A DNA stretch of 64,000 bases from Argopecten irradians. Lineage: Eukaryota > Mollusca > Bivalvia > Pectinida > Pectinidae. Positions 34,530 through 46,273 of this stretch are shown here, one piece after another. The stretch lies in assembly GCF_041381155.1 (NCBI RefSeq), contig NC_091142.1, positions 4,343,778-4,407,777 of the forward strand, given 5' to 3'. Under the pieces are notes generated by a model, which did no database searches, had not been told where the DNA came from, and saw nothing but the letters and a program-made list of their open reading frames with translations. How positions within the stretch are numbered: position 1 is the first letter of the stretch; every line of letters starts with the position of its first letter. Both the position numbers and the translations under genes were made by a program.

Positions 34530-35993
34530 AATTTGTGTAAACGGTTGTACTGTCCAATCAACATGGAGCCGTTTGGTGGCAGATGTCAGAATGTGATATC
34601 CTCAACTGATGGGAAAATCCTGGACCTTTTATTTGAAGTGAACGGTGACTTTGAAGAAGGAGACATTTGGAGCCTACGATTCGAATTTAACCATCTGTTA
34701 AGTGATTTGTTGTTGTTGTTGGGAGAATGTTTAGGTCCCAGTGGGTTCGCAAATTCAATGGATGGAGCTACAAAGATAGTTTTAGGCAAAGAAATCGTTT
34801 CTGACAAACCGTGTTCTATGATTAGATTAAGATACCCACTTAAGATGAAAACCGGTAATAACTGTAGTACGGAACACAAAAGACATATAGTTTCTAAATT
34901 TACTTACAGACATTTGTATGCTAATGGAATCACCGTTACACTGGTTCATGACGTCACGAGGTCATCGTGTCAGACAAACATCTCTCTAAGTAACCCGGTG
35001 TACATCATGGAGCAGTATTGGAGTGGAAATCGTTTACCTTGTTCATCTTTAAAAGTCAACGTTCTCGAAAGAAACAACTCTGACTTTCCAATTATTTACA
35101 CAACTCTCCTAAATATTACTTCACCCGAGATTGTGTACTTTGATTTAGATGGAACTGATATAGATGTATCAGACGTTATATATTCTGATGACTGGTTTTA
35201 TGTTTGTTTTGAAACATATTTATCGAAATACCAAATCCCCACTAAGGAAATCAGCTTTGTTCTTGTTTCCAACTGTTTGTCAGTGCTAGGTTTGTTCTAC
35301 AGCCTGGTACAGTATTGCATCCTTCCATTTGCGAGAAATGGAAATTCTGATATTAAGATATTACTGACTTTCTTTCTGCTTCTTTCTCAACTCGGTTCCT
35401 TATTCCTAACTCACTACAAAGACGTAGATAACTGTGATTGGTTTGGCATGCTTTATCATTTTACAAGGCTTGGCTCATTTGTATTCCTGTTCCTTTGTTC
35501 ATTTCACTTCCATGCAAATGCTACAAATCCGAAGATATATAACAGATTAGAAAATATTCGGACTACAATGAAATATTTCTGTGTTGGCTTTACTATTAAT
35601 GTTGTGATTGTATCGTGTACAAAGCTTGTTAACTTACTCTTAACACCAACAGAACGTTGTTATGACGGGGAAAGATGTCTGATTTCAAACGCGTCCGTTC
35701 TATTCCTTGCTTTTGTTGTACCAATATTATTTACTTTATATGGAACAAGAATCACCTTAGGACGTATTTTATCCCATATATCGACTTTACCCACTCCACC
35801 CGACACAGCGGAATATAAACTGATGGTATATATGATGATAACTGCAGTCATGGCGGGTATGGGCACTCTGGAAATTATGTCGGTATTACATATATCTCAA
35901 TCATTTCTCACTGTTTTTAGAAATGCATTAAGTCTGCAAGGAATATTTATAACAGTTTGCTTTGCATGCAAGCATAGTGAAATGAAAAAGTAG
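34530..35993 (+). CDS. SMB-domain adhesion-type 7TM receptor, exon 2
   Basis: The exon starts after the pyrimidine-rich acceptor CTTCTTCTTCAG (34529), phase 0, so the joined protein reads ...LSDK|NLCKRLYCPINMEPFGGRC and has 806 residues. An N-glycosylated ectodomain (several N-x-S/T sites) leads to seven hydrophobic helices from about 35250: LVSNCLSVLGLFYSLV, LLTFFLLLSQLGSLF, the helix-3 segment GMLYHFTRLGSFVFLF, FTINVVIVSC, LFLAFVVPILFTLYG, MVYMMITAVMAGM, and NALSLQGIFITVCFAC. The NALSLQGIFI end is typical of adhesion/secretin-like receptors. I see no clear GPS autocleavage motif. The cytoplasmic tail is only a few residues. The stop codon overlaps a donor-like AAAAA|GTAGGTT, so a further exon is possible. 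A poly(A) signal AATAAA lies at 36160. Confidence 0.85.
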   Translation, partial: NLCKRLYCPINMEPFGGRCQNVISSTDGKILDLLFEVNGDFEEGDIWSLRFEFNHLLSDLLLLLGECLGPSGFANSMDGATKIVLGKEIVSDKPCSMIRLRYPLKMKTGNNCSTEHKRHIVSKFTYRHLYANGITVTLVHDVTRSSCQTNISLSNPVYIMEQYWSGNRLPCSSLKVNVLERNNSDFPIIYTTLLNITSPEIVYFDLDGTDIDVSDVIYSDDWFYVCFETYLSKYQIPTKEISFVLVSNCLSVLGLFYSLVQYCILPFARNGNSDIKILLTFFLLLSQLGSLFLTHYKDVDNCDWFGMLYHFTRLGSFVFLFLCSFHFHANATNPKIYNRLENIRTTMKYFCVGFTINVVIVSCTKLVNLLLTPTERCYDGERCLISNASVLFLAFVVPILFTLYGTRITLGRILSHISTLPTPPDTAEYKLMVYMMITAVMAGMGTLEIMSVLHISQSFLTVFRNALSLQGIFITVCFACKHSEMKK

Positions 35994-36169
35994 GTTGTGA
36001 CAACCGGTTGTTATTTACTTGGTTTGGCTCATGTTAGTGCGCTACCCCTGACTATATTATTATGCTTTTTATTTATTTTGTTTGCCTACTATAGAAATAT
36101 TAGGCAAAAGAAAATAAGACTTCTAATATTTGCACTAATCTAAGCTGGAAATGAATCATAATAAACATT

Positions 36170-37310
36170 TGAGGAGCCAAAGTCGATATATGTGGAAAAA
36201 ATGGATGTTAGAACAGTTGTTTTACTCACCGTTTTCTCGAAACTGCCCTCGCTCATGGCCAAGCTTGTTTTGTTTACCATTCGGGTATCGAACATATCAA
36301 GGAATCAACCCGTTCTATTTTAAGAATTATTTAATAATTGATTAATAACGTAATTATCACCATTAGAAAGAAACCAAATGATGTACGTTTCATAAGGGAT
36401 GTTAATGTTGGTCTTAGCAAAGTTTTATGAAAATATAATGTGACTTTAAATAACATTCAAACAAACAATGCATTTTTGTTTTGTTTCTTATGAATAGTTA
36501 CTTGAATTAGGGGAAATGCAGCAATTTGACATCCATGATAACACAAATTAATAAAAAAAAATACTTAACGAGAAAAGTGTCCAAGCACTGACATTATTCC
36601 ATTCAACAAAGCATTACAATGATTCTTCTAACTTTTTGCCTCGTGCGTGGAAACCTTGCAAGTTTCACTAAGTTTGGCAACCCCCACACAGGCTTTTGGT
36701 TTTATTTTGTGTAATTGTTATTTTGATGCTTTGATTTTCTTATGTGTTATAAATTTCCATCTGTGTTATAAGTGGTTTGTTATGCTATAGCAATGCAATG
36801 TGTATGTTGAAATTTATAGATTCAGTATTATATTAAAAATGACACCATACATTTCAATATAGTGGTAATGTTCATTCAAATCCTTCTTATATTTTTTTGT
36901 GACAGGACTGAAGATACACATAAAAAACAGTTGTTTATGAAAAATGCCGTCCATTTATCGACAAAATATTAAAGAGAAGGTGTCTATATTGAAACAAAGG
37001 ATGAATTGACGTAAGATGTTATATTGCTTTTGAATATGATCCAATGCACAGTTTCCATCACAAAAAAAACTATACTGGTCCTGTTGGTACGATTCGTATC
37101 GATACAACTTGTACGAAACAACGAATAGAACCCATGGGTATTTTCCTGTTTACCGAGAAAGTTTTCCAACTCTACATATATGAATAATTTAAATTGGTTT
37201 CAGCAATATCTTATTCAATTCTGTAAAGATGCGGTACAATATACATGTCATAAAAGTTTGGATTCGGAAACAAATACAATGTACATACAATGTACATCCG
37301 TCTCCATACA
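36170..37310. other. Non-coding stretch after the receptor gene
   Basis: No gene or repeat recognised. Confidence 0.3.
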
Positions 37311-37319
37311 GGGGCTAGG

Positions 37320-38170
37320 AAGCGTAGGGGGGCAGGGAGGGCAACACACCCCCCCCCCCCCCCCGTTCCTCAGGACGGGGGGCACATATGTCTTTTTGCC
37401 CCCCCCATTTTCGCGGAGTGAAATGTTTGAAAAATGCATATTTAAAGGTATTTTTCGTACTTCATTTTTTCTTCAAATTTTTCCGCTGCGCGGCGCGTTT
37501 CCTAAAACGTTCAAGCACGTTATGTTAAAACTTTAATAATGAAAATAAAAAACAACCGAATTTGACTAAAAATAACCATCAATGTATTTCAAAAAAATGT
37601 CTCTTAAAAGATTAGTTTGTTTATATATCCTAGCAAGACAATAAATTCATTATTATTTTGAGTTACACAACAATGTGACGATGGATTGAATAGGTATGTT
37701 TAGATCGAGCAGGGTTGCATAATGGTATGACGACATTCGCAATATCATTTCTAAATGCAGGTAACTTTAAATCGAAAAAATACCGTGTTAAGAACGACGC
37801 TTTAAAATTATCAAAATGCACTGTATCACTCATCTCATTATAAATCGTAATATTGTTTCCCGGGGGAAACTCCCGGACCCCCCCCCCCCCTCCCCCCCAA
37901 AAAAAATTGCGCCTTCAGTGCTCGCAAATTCATCAAAATACATCACAGAACTCATCTCAGCCATTTTAACTCGTAAACAATGTCCCGGGGGAGACCCTTT
38001 GACCCCCAAAACAACAACAAAAACTCCCGCTTTCGGCGCTCACAAATTTATCAAAATGCGTATGAAACACTTCTCAGACATTCTAAATCGTAACACTAAT
38101 GGTAACACAGATACCCCCCGGACCCCAAACATCCAAAATCTCGAGACTTCGGCGCTCACACGCTAATTTG
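37320..38170 (+). repeat. C-rich degenerate tandem repeats (about 120 bp)
   Basis: From 37809 three diverged units of 118-124 bases start TCAAAATGC/TCAAAATAC (37809, 37933, 38051). Each contains a CTCATCTCA-like block, CGTAA, a CCCGGGGGA run followed by ACCCCC, and TTCGGCGCTCACAAATT. A related C/G-run block precedes them at 37320-37510. The 118-codon and 116-codon Pro-rich frames across these runs are artefacts. Confidence 0.7.
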
Positions 38171-41110
38171 CGTATTTATTAATTTCCGCGGAGAGCGCGG
38201 GGAGGTTGCGAAATATTGGGGACCTTTGCCCCCGCCCCATTACGTTTCATCTTCTTACGCCATTGTCACATATATATAAAACACATTAGCAATAGGGCAG
38301 TACTGATTATTTCTAAGAGTTATCTGTGCTAATTATGAAGTGCTTTGGAAGGAAAAAAAGAGGGATGCAGGGCTTGGGTAAAGAAAACTGATGTTTAATT
38401 TTTAACCATACAAAACCAGAAACTTGTTGAGAAATCTAACATAGTTTTATTATAAGTAAAATTATCACGGGTCTAAATTACATTGATTATAAGATAATAA
38501 TAGGAGTTTCCCTCACGAATAGACCTTCTCTACATATTATGTTGCATCCTATAATACACATGTACGCTTTTATACATGGCATGTTCTTAATTCTGACATC
38601 TTCACATGTCAAGGCAGGATAATCCATTACACACCATACTAGCCTTGACAGAAACGGCCGCTTTAACGGTGCTTTACTACTGCTGCTATCTGGTGGCAAA
38701 AATGTTCACTATAGTCCCTTTACTAGTCGATGACGTAAATTCTGACCAATCAGAGGGCTCGTTTCTTTCTTGGAGATCGCTAATTTTAGCGCTACTTTCG
38801 ACGTATGTCGGTATCGCTTGGTAGACGAAGGTGAATTCTGATGGCCTATAACAAACATGTGACAGGCGTCTCATTTGAGATTACGGAGGAGACCTTGCGA
38901 GATTTCACAAGCAGTTGACTACAATAGAAACTTGACAAATGGAGTAGTCCTGTATGTCCAACTCGGTTATCTCTCCTTACAACATATCTCTTATCACGGA
39001 AATTCGAACGTGCCGAAGGCGAAGATCCAAAATCAGCCTGTAAAAGATAATTGGATATCATTGTAGTGGAAATTTGATTCGTTTTTTTAACAAAGGTTTG
39101 AATACTTTGAATAAAAAATATAAGAAACGACAACTGCACCACATATCCCTATTGTATTTTTTTTTTTTTTTTTTTTTGTATTTCATTGGACATATATATA
39201 CGAGCTTTCTTCTACCAGCAACATTTAACGAATGCATTGCTTCCTTGTATAGGTTTGGCAATTTTTATCAATTTTGTTTTGTACAAATGAATTAACCTGA
39301 TGTCGCGTCAATGTAGATATCATGACGTCACAATGGATTTTCTGCTTGAATTTTTTTTATTCGCGTTTCCCTTTCTCTCCTACCTGAATGATATTAGACT
39401 ATACATTAATTTCAACACAAACTAGAAATTTTAATAAAATATATTATGATGTTTCTATTGAAACCGTTCGTACTAACCGTACTGATGAGTTTAATGGTGA
39501 CCTTATAATGTATTGACATTTTCATTATAAAATATTGTATATAAATGATGTAAATGATGGAACTAGAATGTATCTATACTTACATTACATCGGTGTACTA
39601 GTAGTTAAGCTGCTGATGCAAAGTTGGTGCAAAATTTTGAAATGCATTGATGAAAAACGCATCCAGGTTGCCTAGTGAAACATTAAACAAATAAATAACA
39701 ATTTAATTACAATGGTCGTAAACAGTTGTATTATATGTTTGAATTGGCATAATAGATGTATAACTGGTTTTTATTTTCATATTCACTTACTACCATCAAC
39801 TTAGAGTTCACTCATGTGCTATCTAATTTTAAGGTATGTTACCATATTTATATAGATATTAAAATATAAATTCATGTTTATTTGAATCCACTACTTCCTT
39901 ACTATTTCGAAACCAAATGACGGAGTAGTCTCCCCTTAAACGTATTTCCACCTCCGAGGTCGAGTCTTACTCCGTATTCCTTAACGTTGCTATAACGTAA
40001 AATAAAAAAATAACACAGCACACCAGTCGAGAAATTGAAAACTGTTGGTGTAATTTTGGATTTCAATCCATATTGATAGAAATAAGCGCTCTATTTTACA
40101 AAACCATTTAATTGTTTTCACAAATACTTGTTGTCATAGTAAAAACCTAAAGAAATCCAGTTATGTCTTTCATGTTCATGTTAATCTAAGAAAATATCTA
40201 TATGAAATATTCAATCAACGTTAGCCTTTAATCATTATAGATAAAAATACATTTGTATAGTAAACAACAAAAGCTTATCATAATGAATATACAAAGCACA
40301 TACCTGATAAATCCCTGCTATAGATATTAACTTCATTGGTCGATAAGAGATATGTATATACCGAGGTAAAACTTCAATCAACCAGGTTGTTACATGATTA
40401 AAATTAAAGTACTAAACAACGTGATATTTGATTCTCACTCTCTCTGAAAATATCAGGTAACTCTTTTCTCATTCACAAAATACATGAGACTAATAACATT
40501 TCCATACAAACAAAAATTCAAACAAGAAAATGAAAATAAATATCAAAACAAATGACAATTACTAGTATCTTAACAAACAGTAAACAAATGACGTCACTTT
40601 TACATGGTGGATACACAAACAACACACAGGAACGCCACAGAATATACACAAAAACTTATAATTACAATATTGTGTTTTGATATTAAACCATACATTATTA
40701 CATTGTTATTTTGTAGTGTTTAGGTTTGTCTGTAATTGTCTGATGAAAAGTATTTTTGTGAAATATATGTGTACTATGTAAAGTTGGGAATTGCAGTTAA
40801 TGATATAAACTGAAACTGTGAAATGGTCATTAAAAATATGAATGACAATTGTTAAAAAAAAACTTTATATATGATCGATTATATTACAGTCTTTTTATTC
40901 TAAGATAATATTATGATATATAATAATGAATACGATTGTATATTTCAATGCATTTATTACAGAAATCTTGAAAGTGTCTGGAATATGTTTTCACATTTTA
41001 GATAATATCATTATATGTAATAGATATTATGATTACTGTTCCATATATTCCAATTCATTAATTACTGAAATCTTTAAAATGTCTTTAACATGTTTGTCAC
41101 TATCTATATT
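38171..41110. other. Non-coding stretch; possible 3' part of the PLAT gene not identified
   Basis: No exon could be picked. The region contains a 23-base T run (39156-39178) and a TGACGTCA at 39319. The minus-strand PLAT gene should continue here after its EGF-like exon, because that exon ends in phase 1 at a good donor, but I do not recognise the next exon. Confidence 0.3.
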
Positions 41111-41118
41111 ATTTTACC

Positions 41119-41237
41119 TGTGTAGCAGGACGTGCCATCGAGACGTAAATGTCTGTCACACCTGTCACACTCCCTCTCCTCACAGTAACGCCCTCTAACG
41201 TCAGTACAATTAGTCGACGTATCATTCCAGTGGCAGT
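41119..41237 (-). CDS. PLAT gene: Cys-rich EGF-like exon (3'-most exon seen)
   Basis: The exon is bordered by an acceptor (ATCCTCTTTCAG) and a donor (ACAG|GTAAAAT). Its two leading bases and one trailing base make it a symmetrical phase 1-1 module, like each PLAT module upstream. It encodes CHWNDTSTNCTDVRGRYCEE, then RECDRCDRHLRLDGTSCY: eight cysteines with EGF/laminin-like spacing and an N-glycosylation site. It follows PLAT module 7 across a 1.65-kb intron. The domain name is tentative; the exon structure is clear. Confidence 0.65.
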
Positions 41238-41239
41238 CT

Positions 41240-42420
41240 GAAAGAGGATGGAAACGTCGAGGAAACCACTAGGCTTACTATATACTAGGTTTTTTTCTTT
41301 TTTGCGTTTTATTATTTTTGTTTTTTTCTTATTTTCTTATTTATTTTTTTATATAATTTTTATAATTATTTTTTTTAATTATTTTTTGTTATTATTTAAT
41401 CTTTATATTTTTTGTATTTTGATTTGTTTTGTATTTTTAATTGAATCCCTGAGAAAAAAGGGGAAGAATTATTAACTATTGTTACAGTACAGTTTGAATT
41501 CTTACAATTTTTCTTCGCATGTACAATGCAAGTATCATTAAAATCAAGGGGGAAATCTAATTTTAACAGCTGTATACTAAACTGGTCGCGACCAGTTACC
41601 GTGATTTTTTCGAGATTTTATAAGGATTTTGTCAAAACTAACGCACAGAAGGCGTTTGAAAATCGACATGAATTATCTTTAGTCCAAGATACTTCAGTAA
41701 AAATAGTCGTTGTTTAATTTTAATGATATGTTTTTTGACCAGCCGCCATTTATTTTCACCGCTAATTGGTACAGTTGACGATACATATAGGACCAGTTAC
41801 CGTGATTTCAAAATAGAAAGGAAATGCGCTTTTAAAAACATGCTTATTTCACCCAAACTTACTTTGTGTTTCATTAAAGCGACCAACATCTATTTAATAT
41901 CTTTTAGTAGAATAATTTAATCGTAATACATGGTTATTTTGGGACCGAAAGCATTACGGAAAAAAAGGACTGTCTCAAGGTGCGTTCGATAGGTAATCAG
42001 GAAATCACTAAAAACAGGATTCACCTCTGGGCAGGAGTAAATTTTGACAAACAAAGGTGTAAACGACCTAAAACTTACAGAATTGCAACAAATACAAATG
42101 AATTCATTTTGTTTGAAAAAATTAAACATAAGACGTATGAACCAGGTAAAACTACTTTCTGTTTTACGATCCTGTCATGCTCGATTGGAACTTGCCATAT
42201 ACCCATTTTTTTTGCATACTTTGACCTACTTTGATGCAGACGATCTTTGAAAATGACTCAAACAAAATAAACGATGATTTCATGAAATTTCAGGATTAAT
42301 GTGCAAGTAAGTCATGATTTCAAGCTATCCCCTGAACTATCCCCTGAAAACTGACAATAACGAGATAAAAAAATCATTTTTAATGTCAAATTTAATGTAC
42401 CATTAATGACTTAAACAATT
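41240..42420. other. Intron of the PLAT gene
   Basis: T-rich (41288-41410). GACCAGTTACCGTGATTT occurs twice, near 41590 and 41792, as a short direct repeat. No coding exon is seen. Confidence 0.35.
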
Positions 42421-42424
42421 TTAA

Positions 42425-42705
42425 AGATGCTTCATATCATAACAGATACCTATTACTTGAACAATAACAGATGTTTTATGGTATATATAAATACATATAT
42501 GAGTCGAATTAACACAAAATATATATAAGATAATTTCGTTTGCTTTCTGTGCATTGGCAATAAGTACTTCATTCCATATAGGGCATAGTGTTATGGATTT
42601 TTTTCGTGACGCAATTAATTATTTTTATTCTTTTATCTTGTATTTAAATAAGAATCTCAAACTTTTCAATGTTGGTAATGGAGTTAAGTAACTTTTGTAA
42701 CTGTT
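42425..42705 (+). mobile_element. TTAA MITE, decayed copy
   Basis: Shares with 1685-2043 the left end TAAAGATGCT, then AGTACTTCATTCCATAT, TTTTTTCGTGACGCAATTA-type sequence and CTCAAACTTTTCAATGTTGG. The right terminal repeat is lost. Confidence 0.65.
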
Positions 42706-42884
42706 ATCTTTATCACATTTTCATTTGTTATCGCATATCAACATTTAACGTGGATTATAAAATCTAACATGGCCATCAATCGGCCAGTGTGACCTCTCTT
42801 TTAAAATTATTCAAATCGATTGGGATTGTAAATGTAACTTCAGAACAAAAACCTCCTTAAGAACATAAAATAAAATACACTCAC

Positions 42885-42993
42885 CTGCTGTGGTCAGTGT
42901 CCATATAGGTTGGCTTTTATTTGACAAACTGTCAGTCTGTATCCAACAGTCACATGTAAAGTTATATGAACGATATCCATCCGATATTACGAT
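42885..42993 (-). CDS. PLAT gene: second-half exon of PLAT 7 (109 bp)
   Basis: Phase 0 entry and phase 1 exit (GCAG|GTGAG). It encodes IVISDGYRSYNFTCDCWIQT and ...QPIWTLTTAG, the last strand of a PLAT fold plus the YxFxCxCWI tail that follows PLAT domains in LOXHD1-like proteins. This is the only intact copy of the exon whose truncated copies lie at 45954-46056 and 51266-51368. Confidence 0.8.
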
Positions 42994-43298
42994 CTGATAA
43001 GGAAATATATAAACTGATACAGTATTTTATAAATTTACATATAGATTGTTTGCTTCGCGCGTTTTCAGTGAATCAAGCGTTGTTCTGTCATATTGTGTCG
43101 AATGGGGTCATTTGTCAAGCCTTATGTTGCAGAGAAAATAAAATGATTTACAGTATCAAGCAGATATCATTTTTAACTCAATATAATATAGCAAATCAAT
43201 TCACAATACCAAGACATTGAAAATACAAAAATATATATAAAATGGAAATTTTATAAACCCATGATTGAATTAAGAAAAAATAATACGCAAATTTTCAC

Positions 43299-43525
43299 CT
43301 TTTCAAGAAACAGTCCATCATAATTATGCTGAAATATCCGAACACTAATTATTTCTCCGAAATCCCAATATATATCAAATTGCCTCGTCTCGTTGACGCG
43401 GTAATCTCTTCCTAAATTGATTCCGATCATATCATTTCGCGTTCCGTTGATATCGAGGTAAAATGTATCTACTGATTCACTCCAGTAGATCCCTCCTACG
43501 TAGATTGTGATGATCCAGTGAAAAA
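43299..43525 (-). CDS. PLAT gene: first-half exon of PLAT 7 (227 bp)
   Basis: PLAT (lipoxygenase homology) domains are beta-sandwiches that bind lipid or protein partners, usually in secreted or membrane proteins. After the acceptor CATGTTACAG the exon reads VFHWIITIYVGG...DTFYLDINGTRND...DIYWDFGEIISVRIFQHN, then GLFLEK. This gives the PLAT pattern: strand 1, gap, F-Y-L-D-x-N-G, then the D-F-G-x-I-x-x-V-R-I core. Two leading bases complete a split codon, and the exit is phase 0. It belongs to unit 1 of the tandem array and has several differences from units 2 and 3. Confidence 0.82.
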
Positions 43526-44025
43526 CTGTAACATGTAAGAATAAGGACAAGCATTTGATTAAACCATCTTTCTTTCTTGGCTACTAAATTTCACGACTTC
43601 CGTGTCAAAATATTTTCGCGGAAATTAAGTTTCGCGGATTCAAAATTGAATTGAGATATATTTTAATTAAACTGAGCAAGAATGGTCTAAGATATTATTT
43701 GACACAGATAAATTTTCGCGAATTTACCTTGATCGCAAATTCCGCGATAAAAACCGCACGCGAAAGAAAGTTGGTTTACAGTAATGTGGATTGTTCATGT
43801 AATAGAATGTTAAATGGTTTTGTGAAAATAAAGTGTAGAAAATTCTGATGTGTTAAACTTTGTGGGTTTGAGCCAATTTCATTAACATCAAAGGTATGTA
43901 TACAGTAAAAGACGGTTATAACGAACCACGTTATGAGAATAGTACGGTATATAAGTCGCATACATCTTGATGAAGAATGAACATTTCTATGTTATAACTA
44001 TGGATTTGTTGTATTCTGTACTCGC

Positions 44026-44134
44026 CTGTTTCAGTTAGTGTCCAGGATGATTGGCTGTCGATTAATGACGTGTTATTTTGTACCCAGCATCCGCATTGAA
44101 AGGTGTAAAGACGGTTTCCTGAAGACATCTCGAC
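44026..44134 (-). CDS. PLAT gene: second-half exon of PLAT 6 (109 bp, GC donor)
   Basis: Reads VEMSSGNRLYTFQCGCWVQ... to SSWTLTETG. The acceptor is TTTTATGCAG. The donor is CAG|GCGAGT, a GC rather than GT dinucleotide with otherwise consensus context. The same GC is present in the two paralogous exons at 49349 and 54674, so it is not a sequencing error. Phase 0 in, phase 1 out. Confidence 0.8.
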
Positions 44135-44513
44135 CTGCATAAAAGAAATGGTGTCTATACTACAGTAGTACCAAACTAAACCGGCAAGGAACCCTGTCAC
44201 TGCTGATGTAACAAAACAAATACCATTTAGTCGGTAGCTTTCGCGGGATGATATTTTCTCGGACATTCGTCCGAAACTTTTTGAGACATGGTGGAAACGT
44301 GGAAATTTACGTAAAGAGGGTATTATTATTATTATTATTAGTTGTTTTTTTTTTGTTTTGTTTTTTTGCTAATTACGCGAAGGCCACTCACTGTGAAATT
44401 TTCCACCACGCGTTAAATTTCCTGAATATATCACTGGTATTTTGGGTTGTTTTTTTGGACATTGTGATTTGACATGTAATATGAAATATATTTTAATCAG
44501 TTAGCGCCTATAC

Positions 44514-44740
44514 CTTCCGTAGAAAAAGTCCATCGTCATTGTTTTGGTATATCCGGATACTGTTGATATCGCCGAAATTCCAGTCGATTCCAATCATTCG
44601 TATTTCATTTAGCATAAAATCATATCCTAGTTCAATAGCGCTTTTGTCGTTGGTAGTACCGTTAACATCGAGGTAAAACGTATCTTTCGACCCAGCATTT
44701 ACACGATCACCAACGTAAACTTTGACTTCCAAATGTACAC
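44514..44740 (-). CDS. PLAT gene: first-half exon of PLAT 6 (227 bp)
   Basis: Reads GVHLEVKVYVGDRVNAGSKD, DTFYLDVNGTTND, IDWNFGDINSIRIYQ and GLFLRK. It starts after ATATAACAG and ends at GAAG|GTATAG. This sub-type (call it beta) differs from the 43299 sub-type (alpha) at many positions, so the array alternates two PLAT types. Confidence 0.83.
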
Positions 44741-44961
44741 CTGTTATATGTGAAATAAAGAGTAACACACAACGACACAGTTTAAATACCATTAAAATAT
44801 ATAATCAAATGGAAAGAATGATAAGTAAGATTAACTTAAAGCAAAGAATCATTTAAGATAACAAATTCTCTCATCTCACGCAATTAAACAACTAGAAAGA
44901 CTACTGTGTATATGGCTCAATGTAAACACGATGAAAATGAATGTTTCTCTAATCGTGTTAC

Positions 44962-45055
44962 CTGTCAAGGTCAGAATCCAAGATGGCTGACCACCAGTTT
45001 CAATCCAACAGTCACATGTAAATGTGAACTGTCGTTCTCCTTCAGACATCATAAT
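44962..45055 (-). CDS. PLAT gene: second-half exon of PLAT 5 (94 bp)
   Basis: Reads IMMSEGERQFTFTCDCWIET and GGQPSWILTLTG. Acceptor CCAATTTAG, donor ACAG|GTAACA. Five codons shorter than the 109-bp type, with the same phases. In the mRNA it should follow the first-half exon 48631-48857, because the intervening copy at 45954 has no donor. Confidence 0.8.
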
Positions 45056-45494
45056 CTAAATTGGAAATAACAACCCTTATACACATCAAAATGAACACAG
45101 TGACATCAACAATCAAAACCGCCTTTAACAATTTGTTATTTAGTAACTTACAGTTGAACTAAATGCCCAATGTTGTTTTTTTAAATAGGAATATAAAATG
45201 AGATTTGCAATTTTGTATAGACGCAATACTACGTTAATACTACACTTACCATTACCTTTTGAACAATGGGAATAAATCAAATGTTGATTTTCATAACGGT
45301 CGTATTATGTTTCCCACGGCCTCCTAATAAGTTGATTATCACAAGACGACACATCTTTGAATTATGTAATACGTAGGGAATACTGTATTTGTTAGGTGTT
45401 GTAACCTCATCTTAGGCTATGAATATAAATCATTTTTTCCTGTTATTGTTTTTAAGATTTTCTTGTTTCGGAAAGGATGTATTTTGTTACATTT

Positions 45495-45851
45495 TTAAAG
45501 GTGCTCCACCGCTAACAATTGGTATTATTTCACTATCAAAAATAGGATCAGACGATTTTTATTCAGTTACAAAAGTTACTTAATTTACACCATTACCGCC
45601 ATTGAAAAGTTTGAGCTTCTAATTTTACTTCAAGTTAGAAATATAAAAAATATTTATTTGCATCCCGAAAAAAAATCTGTGGTACTATATCCTATATGGA
45701 ATGAAATACTGATTGCGCATGCACCAAATTCAAAATAAATTATTTTATATTATTTTTGTGTTAATTAGACATATATATACATTATTAAACACCAATTATT
45801 TTTCTAATGATGAATGTCATTTATGCTCTGTAGGCGGTGGAGCATCTTTAA
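45495..45851 (-). mobile_element. TTAA MITE in PLAT unit 1
   Basis: Flanked by TTAA at 45495-45498 and 45848-45851, with inverted ends AGGTGCTCCACCGC and GCGGTGGAGCATCT. It lies in an intron of unit 1. The same insertion is in unit 2, and unit 3 keeps an empty TTAA site. Confidence 0.92.
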
Positions 45852-45953
45852 TAATTGTAAAGTATTGTTCGACATAATGATGTTTAAAAATTTTATAGTA
45901 ACCAATATCGTGTTTCATTCAGGCGAATCAAAATTTGAAACTAGAGCGATTAA

Positions 45954-46056
45954 GAGCATGTGTCCGTGCAGGTTGGCTTTTATTTGACAAACGGTCAGTC
46001 TGTATCCAACAGTCACATGTAAAGTTATATGAACGATATCCATCCGACATTACGAT
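45954..46056 (-). pseudogene. PLAT gene: truncated second-half exon at unit 1/2 junction
   Basis: The acceptor (CCTTATCAG) and first 29 codons match the intact exon 42885-42993 (IVMSDGYRSYNFTCDCWIQT). After CAACCT the sequence changes, and the WTLTTAG|GT end with its donor is gone; the frame runs into unrelated intron sequence. The break coincides with the tandem-duplication junction. It is probably skipped, since exons on both sides join in phase 0. Confidence 0.85.
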
Positions 46057-46273
46057 CTGATAAGGAAATGTAAGGATACAGTATTTTATCAAAGTTACAT
46101 ATATATTGTTTGTTTCGCGTATTATCAGTGAATTAAGCGTTTTTCTGTCATATTGTGTCGAATGGGATCATTTGTCAAGCCTTATGTTGAAGAGAAAATA
46201 AAATGATTGACAGTATCCAGCAGATATCTTTCAAGTCAAGTTAATATAGTAAATTAAACCACAATACCAACTT

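Noticed and set aside
37180-38166. Proline-rich proteins
   Set aside because: They run through poly-C and poly-G tracts whose length varies and has no coding constraint.
44248-44472. Membrane protein opposite the PLAT exons
   Set aside because: The hydrophobic stretch comes from a T-rich intron tract; it is shortened and altered in units 2 and 3.
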